DNA from: Mesorhizobium shangrilense
GTDB taxonomy: Bacteria > Pseudomonadota > Alphaproteobacteria > Rhizobiales > Rhizobiaceae
Direction of reading: 5' to 3'
Assembly (NCBI RefSeq): GCF_040537815.1
Contig: NZ_JBEWSZ010000001.1
Coordinates: 3,596,001-3,660,000 of the forward strand
DNA: 64,000 nucleotides
The notes under the pieces were generated by a model. That model did no database searches and had not been told where the DNA came from. It saw only the letters and a program-made list of their open reading frames with translations. Positions 31,467 to 40,111 of the stretch are shown here, piece after piece; positions within the stretch are counted from its first letter, which is position 1; each line of letters opens with the position of its first letter. Made by a program: the position numbers and the translations under genes.

Positions 31467-32540
31467 TCAGGCCTGCTCGGTGCGGGCGGCGCGCCGGCGG
31501 CGCTCTGCCTTCTGGCTGTGCACGATGCGCACCCGCTTGACGCGGCGCGGATCGGCGTCGAGCACGTGGAATTCAAATCCGGGTATGGCCTGGACGACTT
31601 CACCGCGTGCCGGCACGCGGCCAAGCGTGTTGAAGATCATGCCGCCGATCGTGTCGACATATTCGCCATGTTCGCCGGCCGCGAATTCCTCGCCGATCAT
31701 CTTGGCGACGTCGTCGATCTCGGCCTTGCCGTCGACGACGAACACGCCGTCGCCGCTCTGGGTGATCATCGGCTCGTCGTCGTCATGCTCGTCCTCGATG
31801 TCGCCAACGACCATCTCGACGATGTCCTCGAGCGAGGCGAGACCATCGGTGCCGCCATATTCGTCGATGACCAGCGCCATCTGGGTGCGCGTCGTCTGCA
31901 TGCGCCCCATCAGATCGGAGGCAAGCATCGACGGCGGCACGAACAACACCGGGCGGATGAGGTTCAAATCACCGATCGTGCGGGCGAGATCGACCTGGGC
32001 GAGATCGAGAAGCGGGATGGCCGGCGCTTTGCGTGTCGTCCTGCCCTTCTTGACGCGGGCGATCTTGGTGATGTGCGCCAGCACGTCGCGGATGTGAACC
32101 ATGCCGCGCGGATCGTCGAGAGTCTCCGAATAGACGGGCATGCGGGAATGGCCGGACTGCTCGAACACGCCGAGCAGGTCACCCAGCGTCGTGTTGATCT
32201 CGACCGCCTCGATGTCGGCACGCGGCACCATGACGTCCTCGACGCGCACTTCGCGCAGTCGCAGGATGTTGTTGAGCATGGCGCGCTCGCCAGGCGAGAA
32301 GGACTCGGCGTCGCTGGTGGTTTCGGCAAGGGCGCCGGCGATTTCCTCGCGCAGGCTGGTTCCATTGCGCTGCCGAAAGAGCCCGACAATACGGTTGAAC
32401 AGAGAGGGCCCGGCAGGCGAGTGCTCGCTGGCGACGCTGCCGGAAATGGTACTCGGACTTGATCCCTCTTCCGACGTATCGGAAGCCTTGGTCGTACTGC
32501 CGGCGTCGGGGCGGGCGGCAGTTTCAGGTTTGTCGTTCAT
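31467..32540 (-). CDS. CorC/TlyC-type CBS-domain protein
   Basis: A 357-residue cytosolic protein with a low-complexity start, then RVEDVMVPRADIEAVEIN at the first CBS domain, a second CBS domain ending QMALVIDEYGGTDGLASLEDIVEMVVGDIEDEHD, and a CorC_HlyC (transporter-associated) domain. Such proteins are linked to Mg/Co resistance and, in some bacteria, called haemolysin C. It has no DUF21 membrane part. It lies 28 bp after ybeY, the standard phoH-ybeY-corC-lnt order, which supports a CorC role. The start ATG at 32540 follows GACACAACC, with only a weak ribosome site. Confidence 0.85.
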   Translation of the reverse strand: MNDKPETAARPDAGSTTKASDTSEEGSSPSTISGSVASEHSPAGPSLFNRIVGLFRQRNGTSLREEIAGALAETTSDAESFSPGERAMLNNILRLREVRVEDVMVPRADIEAVEINTTLGDLLGVFEQSGHSRMPVYSETLDDPRGMVHIRDVLAHITKIARVKKGRTTRKAPAIPLLDLAQVDLARTIGDLNLIRPVLFVPPSMLASDLMGRMQTTRTQMALVIDEYGGTDGLASLEDIVEMVVGDIEDEHDDDEPMITQSGDGVFVVDGKAEIDDVAKMIGEEFAAGEHGEYVDTIGGMIFNTLGRVPARGEVVQAIPGFEFHVLDADPRRVKRVRIVHSQKAERRRRAARTEQA

Positions 32541-32568
32541 CGTGGTCCGGTTGGTTGTGTCTTCGTAG

Positions 32569-33075
32569 TTACGCGTAGGGATCGGGAATGGCAAGCCTTG
32601 CGAGCGCCGTACGCTCGATGGCTTCCATCTCCTCCGCCTCGGCGTCGGTCTCGTGATCATAGCCCAGCAGATGCAGCAGGCCATGGACAACGAGATGAGT
32701 GATATGGTTCTCGAGCGGCTTGTCTTCCAGTGCAGCTTCGCGCGCGACGGTCTCGGCGGCCAGCACGATATCGCCCAGCATCGGCGGTAACGGACTGCCC
32801 TTGGCGAACGGAAAGGCGGGGAAAGACAATACGTTGGTGGGCTTGTCCTTGCCGCGCCAGTCGGCATTGAGGGTCCGAATATGGGCATCGTCGGAAAAAA
32901 CGACGCTGAGTTCGGAATGCCCCGTCGTACCGGTTTCAGCGAAGGCGGCCGTGACGGCACGGTCGACCAGCAGCGCAAGCCGGGCTTCGTCCGGCCAGCT
33001 TCCCGCCTCGAGCATCAGGTCAATGTCGACGGGAACCGAAAAATCCCCATCGGCCGGGTTTGTGTTTTCAGGCAT
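32569..33075 (-). CDS. ybeY: Endoribonuclease YbeY
   Basis: A 168-residue zinc-dependent RNase needed for 16S rRNA 3' maturation and sRNA handling in rhizobia. The metal-binding signature [16 protein letters not shown] (three His) lies near residues 125-140. [17 protein letters not shown] is the upstream family motif. It starts 17 bp after phoH and is followed by corC. The N-terminus is about 15 residues longer than in E. coli. Confidence 0.94.
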   Translation of the reverse strand: MPENTNPADGDFSVPVDIDLMLEAGSWPDEARLALLVDRAVTAAFAETGTTGHSELSVVFSDDAHIRTLNADWRGKDKPTNVLSFPAFPFAKGSPLPPMLGDIVLAAETVAREAALEDKPLENHITHLVVHGLLHLLGYDHETDAEAEEMEAIERTALARLAIPDPYA

Positions 33076-33092
33076 GACGCCGCATCGTCATA

Positions 33093-34142
33093 TCAGCTCT
33101 CGGCGCCCAGGCCGCGCGCCAGCTTGGCGTCCCGGTCATAGGCTCTGACGATTTCGGCCACCAGCGGATGGCGGACAACGTCGCCATCGTTGAAGCGCAC
33201 GGTCACCGCACCGGCCACGCCGTCCAGGACACGCAACGCTTCGACCAGGCCCGATTTCGTGTTCGACGGAAGATCGATCTGGGTGGGGTCGCCGGTGACG
33301 ATCATGCGCGAGTTCTCGCCCAGACGCGTCAGGAACATCTTCATCTGCATCGGCGTGGTGTTCTGCGCCTCGTCGAGGATGACGGCGGCATGCGCCAGCG
33401 TGCGGCCACGCATGAAGGCCAGCGGCGCGATCTCGATGACCTCGGCGGCAATGGCCCGCTCGACCTTGTCGGCCGGCATCATGTCGTAAAGCGCGTCATA
33501 GAGCGGACGCAGATAGGGATCGACCTTTTCCTTCATGTCGCCCGGCAGGAAGCCGAGCCGCTCGCCAGCCTCGACGGCAGGCCGCGACAGGATGATGCGC
33601 TCGACCATGCCGCGCTCCAGCAGCATCGCCGCGTGCGCCACCGCCAGATAGGTCTTGCCGGTGCCGGCCGGGCCGATGCCAAACACAAGCTCGGACCGCT
33701 CCAGCGCCCGCATATAGGCGTCCTGGTTGAGCGAACGGGCATAGATCGTCTTCTTGCGCGTGGCGATCTGGGCGGCGGACACCTTGCCCTTGCGCTCCAG
33801 CGTCGGCAGCGTCAGCTGGTCGTCGGCGGCGATCGCCATGCGCACGGCGCCGTCGACATCGGACTGGCCGATATCCACGCCTTTCTGGAGAATGCCGTAC
33901 AGATTATCCAGCGCGCGGCGAGCCTGCTCGGCGGCCGAGGCTGAGCCCTTGATGGTCAACTGATTGCCACGCGAACGGATATCGACGCCAAGTTTCTGTT
34001 CCAGCCTGGCGAGATTCTCGTCGAACTGTCCGTAAAGGGCGCTGGCAAGCTTGTTGTTGTCGAAGGTCAGTACGATGTGCGCCATATCCGACGCCCCGGA
34101 TTGCTGGTTCGGGGGCAAGGTCTTCACTTCAGCAGCGCTCAA
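33093..34142 (-). CDS. phoH: PhoH-family ATPase
   Basis: A 349-residue PhoH-like protein with a KH-like N-terminal region and a P-loop domain: Walker A GPAGTGKTYLA (about residue 158), Walker B VILDEAQNTT (about 252) and the GDPTQIDLP motif. It is thought to act with YbeY in RNA metabolism. The predicted start is TTG at 34142, with GAGGAGAGACGG just upstream; ATG 34085 (MAHIVLTF) is an alternative. It lies 26 bp after miaB. Confidence 0.92.
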   Translation of the reverse strand: MSAAEVKTLPPNQQSGASDMAHIVLTFDNNKLASALYGQFDENLARLEQKLGVDIRSRGNQLTIKGSASAAEQARRALDNLYGILQKGVDIGQSDVDGAVRMAIAADDQLTLPTLERKGKVSAAQIATRKKTIYARSLNQDAYMRALERSELVFGIGPAGTGKTYLAVAHAAMLLERGMVERIILSRPAVEAGERLGFLPGDMKEKVDPYLRPLYDALYDMMPADKVERAIAAEVIEIAPLAFMRGRTLAHAAVILDEAQNTTPMQMKMFLTRLGENSRMIVTGDPTQIDLPSNTKSGLVEALRVLDGVAGAVTVRFNDGDVVRHPLVAEIVRAYDRDAKLARGLGAES

Positions 34143-34168
34143 CCGTCTCTCCTCATCTGCCGAGGCTC

Positions 34169-35566
34169 TCAGGCCAATTCGGCGAACAGGCTATTGTAAC
34201 CCGTCTTCGTGATTCGCACCTGGATAATGTCACCGATCTCGCCGGCCTTTTCATCAACAATAACCGGCTGCAGCCAAGGCGACCGGCCGACCTTCTGGCC
34301 GGCCTGACGACCCGGCTTCTCGATCAGCGTATCGATGGTCCTGCCGATCAGGCTCGTGCCGAAATCCTGTTGCTGCTTCACAAGCAGCGCCTGCAGCCGC
34401 TGCAGGCGTTCGTCCTTGACGGCTTCCGGAACGTGATCGGGCATGTCGGCGCCGGGCGTGCCGGGGCGCGCCGAGTATTTGAACGAAAAGGCCGAGGCAT
34501 AGCCGACATCGCGGACAAGTTGCATCGTCGCCTCGAAATCGGCCTCGGTCTCGCCGGGGAACCCGACGATGAAATCGCCCGAAAGCGCGATGTCGGGCCG
34601 CGCCGCGCGGATACGGTCGAGCAGCGCCAGATAATCCCTGGCCGTGTGCCTGCGGTTCATCGCCTTGAGGATACGATCCGAGCCCGACTGTACCGGCAGA
34701 TGCAGATAGGGCATCAGCGCCGGCAGATCGCGATGCGCCGATATCAGTTCGTCGTCCATGTCGCGCGGGTGGCTAGTGGTGTAGCGTAACCGCGCAAGGC
34801 CGGGGATCTCGGCCAGCCGGAACAGCAGGCGGCCAAGGCCCCATTCCTCACCATTGTCACCCTTGCCATGCCAGGCATTGACGTTCTGGCCAAGCAGCGT
34901 CACCTCGCGCACGCCGGCTTCCGCCAGGCGCTTTGCCTCGGCGACGATCTGCGCCACCGGGCGCGACACTTCCGAGCCGCGCGTATAGGGAACGACACAG
35001 AAGGTGCAGAACTTGTCGCAGCCTTCCTGAACGGTCAGGAACGCGGTGACGCCGCGCTTGATGACCTCGGCGCGCCTGGGCTGCGGCAGATGCTCGAACT
35101 TGTCCTCGATGGCGTATTCGGTCTCGACGATCTTCTCGCCGCCGCGCACCCGCGCCAGCACGTCGGGCAGCCGGTGATAGGTCTGCGGGCCGATAACCAG
35201 GTCGACGGAGGGCGAGCGCCGGAGGATCTCGGCTCCCTCCGCCTGCGCCACGCAGCCGGCAACGCCGATCACCATCTCGCGGCCCACCAGGGCCCGCTCG
35301 GCTTTCATGTCGCGGATACGGCCGAGTTCGGAATAGACCTTTTCGGCAGCCTTCTCGCGGATATGGCAGGTGTTGAGCAGCACGAGGTCGGCTTCGTCGA
35401 TCACATCGGTCGCCGCATAACCGTCGGCCGCCAGCGCATCGGTCATGCGCTGCGAATCGTAGACATTCATCTGGCAGCCATAGGTCTTGACGAAGACCTT
35501 CCTGGTCGCCGCGGATGGTGCTGCCGTGGGGTCGATGCCGTCCCGTTCTATCGTGTTCAAATCCAT
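34169..35566 (-). CDS. miaB: tRNA-2-methylthio-N6-dimethylallyladenosine synthase MiaB
   Basis: A 465-residue radical-SAM methylthiotransferase that modifies A37 of tRNAs reading UNN codons. It has the N-terminal UPF0004 cysteines ([21 protein letters not shown]), the radical-SAM cluster motif [16 protein letters not shown] near residue 170, and a C-terminal TRAM domain. I chose ATG 35566; the frame extends upstream to 35617 without family similarity. It sits between the acyltransferase and phoH genes. Confidence 0.95.
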   Translation of the reverse strand: MDLNTIERDGIDPTAAPSAATRKVFVKTYGCQMNVYDSQRMTDALAADGYAATDVIDEADLVLLNTCHIREKAAEKVYSELGRIRDMKAERALVGREMVIGVAGCVAQAEGAEILRRSPSVDLVIGPQTYHRLPDVLARVRGGEKIVETEYAIEDKFEHLPQPRRAEVIKRGVTAFLTVQEGCDKFCTFCVVPYTRGSEVSRPVAQIVAEAKRLAEAGVREVTLLGQNVNAWHGKGDNGEEWGLGRLLFRLAEIPGLARLRYTTSHPRDMDDELISAHRDLPALMPYLHLPVQSGSDRILKAMNRRHTARDYLALLDRIRAARPDIALSGDFIVGFPGETEADFEATMQLVRDVGYASAFSFKYSARPGTPGADMPDHVPEAVKDERLQRLQALLVKQQQDFGTSLIGRTIDTLIEKPGRQAGQKVGRSPWLQPVIVDEKAGEIGDIIQVRITKTGYNSLFAELA

Positions 35567-35628
35567 CCGGCGGCTTCTAACGCCTTTCGATGACAAAAAA
35601 CAGACGCTTTTGCCCACAACCCTCCGGG

Positions 35629-36429
35629 CTAACGGCTTGGGCGCGGATCGGCGAGTGCGGCCTGCATCATCGCGCGAACCTCACGCTCCATCAGCTTCGC
35701 CGTTTCCTTGCGGTTCGAACCCTTGGAGAAGGCGACCGGCTCGCCGAAGTGCACCTCGACGTCGAGAGCCCCCTCCGACATCAATACCTTGAGATGCGGC
35801 ATCAGATCCTCATCGCCGATCCAGGCGGCAATCGGCCGATGTCGGCGGCCAAGCGGCACACCATGCAGCCTCGTATAGGCGATCGCCACCGGCTGGATGA
35901 AGACGGTTTGCGCCGCGCCTTCCGAAATCGCCATGGAGGCGGCACCGAACAGCGTGCTCTTGAACGGCATGACGACGTTGCCGTCGGCCGTCGAGCCTTC
36001 GGCAAACAGCACCATGGCATCGCCCTTGGCCATGCGGTTGGCGATCTCGCTCGCCTGGTCGCCCGACGAACGCTTGCGCTCACGCTCGATGAAGACGGTG
36101 CGCTGCAGCTTCGACAACATGCCGATCAGCGGCCAGCCGGCCATATCGGCCCTGGCGATGAATTTCACATCGGCAAAAGAGCCGAGAACCATGATGTCGG
36201 TCCAGGAGATGTGGTTTGCCGCCACCAGCAACGGGCGCTGGGTGGACAGCGTGCCCTTGACATGGACGCGCATGCCCAGCGCCCTGAGGATCATGCGGTG
36301 CCAGATCTTAAGGATGAACGTCTCGGGCCAAAGCCCGGTTTTCATCGACAGCATCTGCAACGGCACGAGGACCAGAGAGCTGGCGACAACGAGGGCCAGT
36401 GCCAGGAAAATCCTGATTTTCTTGATCAT
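35629..36429 (-). CDS. olsA: PlsC-type lyso-lipid acyltransferase, probable OlsA
   Basis: A 266-residue membrane-anchored acyltransferase with an N-terminal hydrophobic helix (about 5-28). The four PlsC motifs include the catalytic NHISWTD (HX4D, about residue 74), [11 protein letters not shown], the FAEGSTADG substrate loop and VQPVAIAY-like third strand ([10 protein letters not shown]). In Sinorhizobium the acyltransferase gene next to miaB is olsA, which makes ornithine lipid from lyso-ornithine lipid; by position this is the best match. A phospholipid-making PlsC role cannot be ruled out from sequence alone. Confidence 0.8.
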   Translation of the reverse strand: MIKKIRIFLALALVVASSLVLVPLQMLSMKTGLWPETFILKIWHRMILRALGMRVHVKGTLSTQRPLLVAANHISWTDIMVLGSFADVKFIARADMAGWPLIGMLSKLQRTVFIERERKRSSGDQASEIANRMAKGDAMVLFAEGSTADGNVVMPFKSTLFGAASMAISEGAAQTVFIQPVAIAYTRLHGVPLGRRHRPIAAWIGDEDLMPHLKVLMSEGALDVEVHFGEPVAFSKGSNRKETAKLMEREVRAMMQAALADPRPSR

Positions 36430-36458
36430 CCGTCGGTGGCCCTGTCCCCGCGCTCTGG

Positions 36459-36953
36459 CTAGCGAAGATCGCGGCGCATGACAAGCGCGCCGGTTGGGCC
36501 GTGTTCCGGCGACTTGTAGTAATTGGGGCGCTTGCCGACTTCGCGGAAGCCCAGCCGCCGGTAAAGCGCTACCGCCGCCACATTGGTCTCGTCGACCTCG
36601 AGGAAGAGCGCCTCCGCGCGTTGCCCATGCAGTTCACGCAGCACGGCATCCATCAATTGCCAGCCAAGTCCCTGCCGGCGGTGCGAGCGCGCCACCGCGA
36701 CGGTCAGGATCTCGCCCTCGCCGGCCGCCAGCCGCGCCAGCACGAAACCGACCGGTGGCTTGGCGCCCTGCCCGGTCTCGCGCGCGGCATAGCCAAACAC
36801 CGTATTCTGCTCGAGCAGCGCGGCGAATTCGCCATCGGTCCAGGGCCGCACGAAATCCTCGCGATGCAACATGGAAATGGCCGGGCTGTCGGTGATTCTC
36901 AGCGGCTCGAGCGCATAGTCCCTGCGACGCGGTTGGAGGAAGGGAATGCGCAT
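36459..36953 (-). CDS. rimI: Ribosomal protein S18-alanine N-acetyltransferase RimI
   Basis: A 164-residue GNAT enzyme. The acetyl-CoA site is VARSHRRQGLGWQLM (about 92-106), with EVDETNVAAVALYRRLGFREVGKRPNYY downstream, the RimI signature including the conserved Glu and Tyr. It is paired with tsaB upstream, the usual bacterial neighbour. The gap to tsaB contains a palindromic repeat. Confidence 0.88.
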   Translation of the reverse strand: MRIPFLQPRRRDYALEPLRITDSPAISMLHREDFVRPWTDGEFAALLEQNTVFGYAARETGQGAKPPVGFVLARLAAGEGEILTVAVARSHRRQGLGWQLMDAVLRELHGQRAEALFLEVDETNVAAVALYRRLGFREVGKRPNYYKSPEHGPTGALVMRRDLR

Positions 36954-36976
36954 CAGTTATCGTCTTCCAGTTTGGC

Positions 36977-37041
36977 CATGATCTTTTCCGAAAACCGGCT
37001 TCCACTTTTCGCTGACGCGGACCTTTGGTTCGGGATCATGG
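36977..37041. repeat. Dispersed palindromic repeat, copy A
   Basis: Ends CATGATC and GATCATGG form terminal arms; the interior contains CCGAAAACCGGCTTCCACTT and a GGTTCGGG tail. It closely matches copy B at 38970-39041. The stop codon of tsaB (37036-37038) lies inside it. Confidence 0.75.
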
Positions 37042-37713
37042 TCTGAGCCTTGCTAGAATGAACCCCGCCTGCGGCTTGGCATCCGCACCGCGCAGATAAA
37101 GAGGTTTCGGCCTTTCGCCCTCGCCTTTCGCGGCAGCCAGTCTTGCATAGACCGCTATGTCGGCGGTGGCTGATGTCGGGCCGATGTCGAACGCGCGACC
37201 GGTCGCTGCCGCGATCTGGAGGGCTGCCGTTCCGGCGAGGACCGGCGAGCGATCCCTGGCGATCGCCACAACCTCGGACAGCGTGGTGACGGCCGGACCA
37301 AAGGCCAGAGTCATCAGCGCATCAAAGAATGCGGCATGGATCTCCTCGCGCCCGGCATCGAGCGCTGACAGCACCGGGCGGCCGGGAAATGCCTCGGCGG
37401 CCTGCGCCGCCAACGCTTCCAGGCTGGTCACTCCGATCGCCGGAATTTTCAGCGCCAGCGCCAGCCCGCGCGCCGCCGACACACCGACCCTTAGCCCGGT
37501 GAAGGAACCCGGGCCGACAGAGACGGCGATGGCGCCAAGGCCAGCGTAGCCGGTCGCGCTGATCTTCAGCGCTTCCTCGATGACCGCCATCAGATGCTCG
37601 GCATGGCCCTTGCCGAGATCGAGCACCGAGCGGCCGAGCTCGCGCTTCGCCTCGGCGTCATAGACGCAGGCGGCGCAGAGACTGGCGGCACAATCGATGG
37701 CAAGCAATTTCAT
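37036..37713 (-). CDS. tsaB: tRNA threonylcarbamoyladenosine biosynthesis protein TsaB
   Basis: A 225-residue ASKHA-fold protein, partner of TsaD in making t6A37 of tRNA. It begins MKLLAIDCAASLCAACVYD and has the HAEHLMAVIEEAL helix and the GPGSFTGLRVGVSAARGLALAL signature. I chose ATG 37713; the open frame runs to 37809 but the extra residues are not family-like. It is followed by rimI after about 80 bp. Its stop codon lies in palindromic repeat A, so the last residues derive from near the repeat edge. Confidence 0.93.
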   Translation of the reverse strand: MKLLAIDCAASLCAACVYDAEAKRELGRSVLDLGKGHAEHLMAVIEEALKISATGYAGLGAIAVSVGPGSFTGLRVGVSAARGLALALKIPAIGVTSLEALAAQAAEAFPGRPVLSALDAGREEIHAAFFDALMTLAFGPAVTTLSEVVAIARDRSPVLAGTAALQIAAATGRAFDIGPTSATADIAVYARLAAAKGEGERPKPLYLRGADAKPQAGFILARLRP

Positions 37714-37848
37714 GAGGCGGCCGGTTGATCCCAGACAATGGTTCGAGTGACGGTCTTGCTCGGTTTCCCTGTGCCCGCCATGGCTCGTCGCCGCAAGGGG
37801 ACAGTGCATAAATTGTTAAGCGGCTTCGCTTCGGCCTGAGCCGGCTGC

Positions 37849-38958
37849 CTATGCGGTCGGCTCGATCCGCAGCATGTGGTTGTCCCAGACATAGTCCGGT
37901 TCGGAACGTTTCATGCCGGCGCCCACAATCTCACCGGCTCCCGTGGTCGCCATGAAGCCCGCTCCATCCGGCGCGACGCCACAGACTTCGACCAGATTGC
38001 TTGTCGTAACGACCTTGCCGCTGGTCGCATCGATCACCACAAGCGAATTGCCCTGCGGCGAAGATACCGCAATCGTGTCGGCGGCAGGATTGGCGGCCAC
38101 CGAGCCGACATAATTCCTGAAGCCGGAGAGCACGTCTTGCGGCATGTCGAGCAATTGCAATTCCTTGCCGCGCGCGGCCCGGCCGACGAGCAGCGGGCAA
38201 TCGGTGCCTGGCCCCCGGTACTGGCAGCCGAACCACACCGTGCCGGATGGATCGGCATCCATGTGGCGAATCGATAGCTGATGCAGCTTTGGCGGCAGTT
38301 CGTGCTTTTCGATCAGGTCGCCGGTGATGCGGTCGACCAGCACATAGGATGGCTTCATCGTCGCGATGTTGAGTTCGGTGCGGCCGAAATCCGGATGCGT
38401 CTCGATGCCGCCATTGGCGATGGCCAGCGTTCGCCCGTCGCCAAGCAACAGCAGTTCATGCGAACCCATGCCATAGGTCGGAAATTCGCCGATACGGCTG
38501 AATTGCGCACGTGCGTCATAGATGCCGACCACGCCGGCGGCGTTGTCGAAGTCGTTCTCGGTGGCATAGAGCAACGCGCCGTCGGTGGAGAACACGCCAT
38601 GACCGAAGAAATGCCGGCCGGGAACACTGGCAATGGTCCGCGGCGCTTCACGACCGGTATGGTCGAACACCACGGCGAAGGTGCCGGGTTGCCGGGCAAA
38701 GACGACCGAGCGTTTCGAGACCGGATCGAAAGTGACGTCGTGACCGCGATCGGGCAGGTCGATGGCGTGCAGGACCTTGCCGGCTTCGGACAGGACGGCT
38801 GCACCAAAGCCGCCGTCGCGCCTGACGAAGGCGGTGGCGAAGATCGCGTCGGCGGCCAACGTCGCGGCCCAGGCCGAGGGCGCCATGGCCGTCATTAGGC
38901 CTGCGCCGGCAGCCCTGAGGAAATCGCGGCGGTCTGTCAGCGGCGTCTTCAAGATCAA
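37849..38958 (-). CDS. DUF1513 protein, Tat-exported beta-propeller
   Basis: A 369-residue protein with a twin-arginine signal (DRRDFLRAAGAGLM, then hydrophobic to about residue 31) and repeated beta-propeller-like blades. DUF1513 genes are regularly found with imelysins and the di-haem oxidoreductase, and a role in periplasmic iron handling is inferred from that context; the biochemical function is unknown. The start is TTG at 38958 or 38952; GAAGGA lies 3 or 9 bp upstream respectively, favouring the second. It is the last gene of the iron cluster, separated from the second imelysin by palindromic repeat B. Confidence 0.82.
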   Translation of the reverse strand: MILKTPLTDRRDFLRAAGAGLMTAMAPSAWAATLAADAIFATAFVRRDGGFGAAVLSEAGKVLHAIDLPDRGHDVTFDPVSKRSVVFARQPGTFAVVFDHTGREAPRTIASVPGRHFFGHGVFSTDGALLYATENDFDNAAGVVGIYDARAQFSRIGEFPTYGMGSHELLLLGDGRTLAIANGGIETHPDFGRTELNIATMKPSYVLVDRITGDLIEKHELPPKLHQLSIRHMDADPSGTVWFGCQYRGPGTDCPLLVGRAARGKELQLLDMPQDVLSGFRNYVGSVAANPAADTIAVSSPQGNSLVVIDATSGKVVTTSNLVEVCGVAPDGAGFMATTGAGEIVGAGMKRSEPDYVWDNHMLRIEPTA

Positions 38959-38969
38959 TATCCTTCTTT

Positions 38970-39041
38970 GAGCATGATCTTATCCGAAAACCGGCTTCCA
39001 CTTTTCGCTGACGCGTTCCTTCGGTTCGGGATCATGCTCAG
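38970..39041. repeat. Dispersed palindromic repeat, copy B
   Basis: GAGCATGATC at one end and GATCATGCTC at the other make 10-bp terminal arms around an interior almost identical to copy A. It lies between the second imelysin and DUF1513 and includes the imelysin stop codon (39038-39040). Confidence 0.8.
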
Positions 39042-40111
39042 TCTCCGTCGAGCGACGAGAAGCCGGCGGTCAGATCGAATGCGGCTGTGATTTTTTCGCC
39101 GACAAGGCCAGAAAGGCTGGTCGTCACCAGGGAGAAATAGTCGAGCTTCTTGCGCATCTCCGGATCGGCGAGCGCCCTGTCCATTGGGCCCGTCACTGCC
39201 TTTGCCGCCGCGGCTCCGTTGGTAAGCTGGATATGGATCGAGTCGGCAATCCAGCGCGTATCGGCTGGCAGGGCATCGCCAAGATGCGAGGCCTGGAACA
39301 AGGCATCCATGCCCACAAGGTTCCCGGCCAATGCACTGCCCGTGTTTTCGGAGCGCCAATAGACAGCCTGCTTCGGCTTGCCGGCATCCGGACTGCCGGC
39401 AAAGAATCCCTTGAGGCGAACGTCGCGGACCATTTCCAACCCGTCGATGAGAACGCCGACCAGCTGGGTCACCGCCTCGGTGCCATTGTGGTAAGTGGGG
39501 TTCTGCGGCCCCGGCTTGGCCCAAAGTGCCGCGAATCCATCAGGTTTGTTCCACGCGGCGCTGACATCACCAGTCATCGTCTCGATATTGCCAGCGATCG
39601 CCGCACCATAGGCGCAGCGATATGGATCGTCCTTGCCCACCAGGGTTTCCGCACCGGCGCCGTAAAGCACGAACTCCAGTGCCCCCAGGCCTTGCATGGC
39701 CACGCTCTTGCCGGCCAATTGAGCCGGATCCGCAGCACTTGGGTCCTTGTCCGACAACGCAGCCTGCACCTGCTTCAGGCCGATGCTCTTGCGGTCCGGC
39801 CAGAACAGCATGCGTTCCAGTCTGTTGCCTTCGGCGATCGGACCGAAATGGATGATTTCCACGGTCGACCAGGCTTCCACCGTGGCCGAGAACTCGCCGC
39901 GGGCGGCATCGAGATCACCTTGCGAGGGTGCCTCGCAAAGCTTGTGCATTGCCTTGGTCAGGCTCTCCGCATGATCATGCAGGCGTGCATAGGCAGGGCG
40001 GACAAAGCCATCAATCGCCGACTGGATCACCTGCGAAGCCTCGACTGCCGCAGGTGCGGGCGAACCGCCGAGCAGAAACAGAGGCAGGACGAGCGCAAGG
40101 CGTTTCGACAT
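39038..40111 (-). CDS. Imelysin-family periplasmic protein (second copy)
   Basis: A 357-residue imelysin (peptidase M75-like) with a signal peptide ending near PAPA. It is helical, with the family start IDGFVRPAYARLHDHAESLTKAM and the central motif region MQGLGALEFVLYG. The GxHxxE iron-linked motif is altered to GLGALE, losing the histidine while keeping Glu, whereas the upstream imelysin keeps it. The ATG at 40111 overlaps the di-haem oxidoreductase stop by one base, so translation is coupled. Function is likely periplasmic iron binding or assembly with its neighbours, by context. Confidence 0.85.
   Translation of the reverse strand: MSKRLALVLPLFLLGGSPAPAAVEASQVIQSAIDGFVRPAYARLHDHAESLTKAMHKLCEAPSQGDLDAARGEFSATVEAWSTVEIIHFGPIAEGNRLERMLFWPDRKSIGLKQVQAALSDKDPSAADPAQLAGKSVAMQGLGALEFVLYGAGAETLVGKDDPYRCAYGAAIAGNIETMTGDVSAAWNKPDGFAALWAKPGPQNPTYHNGTEAVTQLVGVLIDGLEMVRDVRLKGFFAGSPDAGKPKQAVYWRSENTGSALAGNLVGMDALFQASHLGDALPADTRWIADSIHIQLTNGAAAAKAVTGPMDRALADPEMRKKLDYFSLVTTSLSGLVGEKITAAFDLTAGFSSLDGD

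Noticed and set aside
30980..31624. Longer N-terminus for the VOC protein reaching 31624
   Set aside because: The extra 58 residues overlap corC out of frame and have no VOC similarity; ATG 31450 gives a complete domain.
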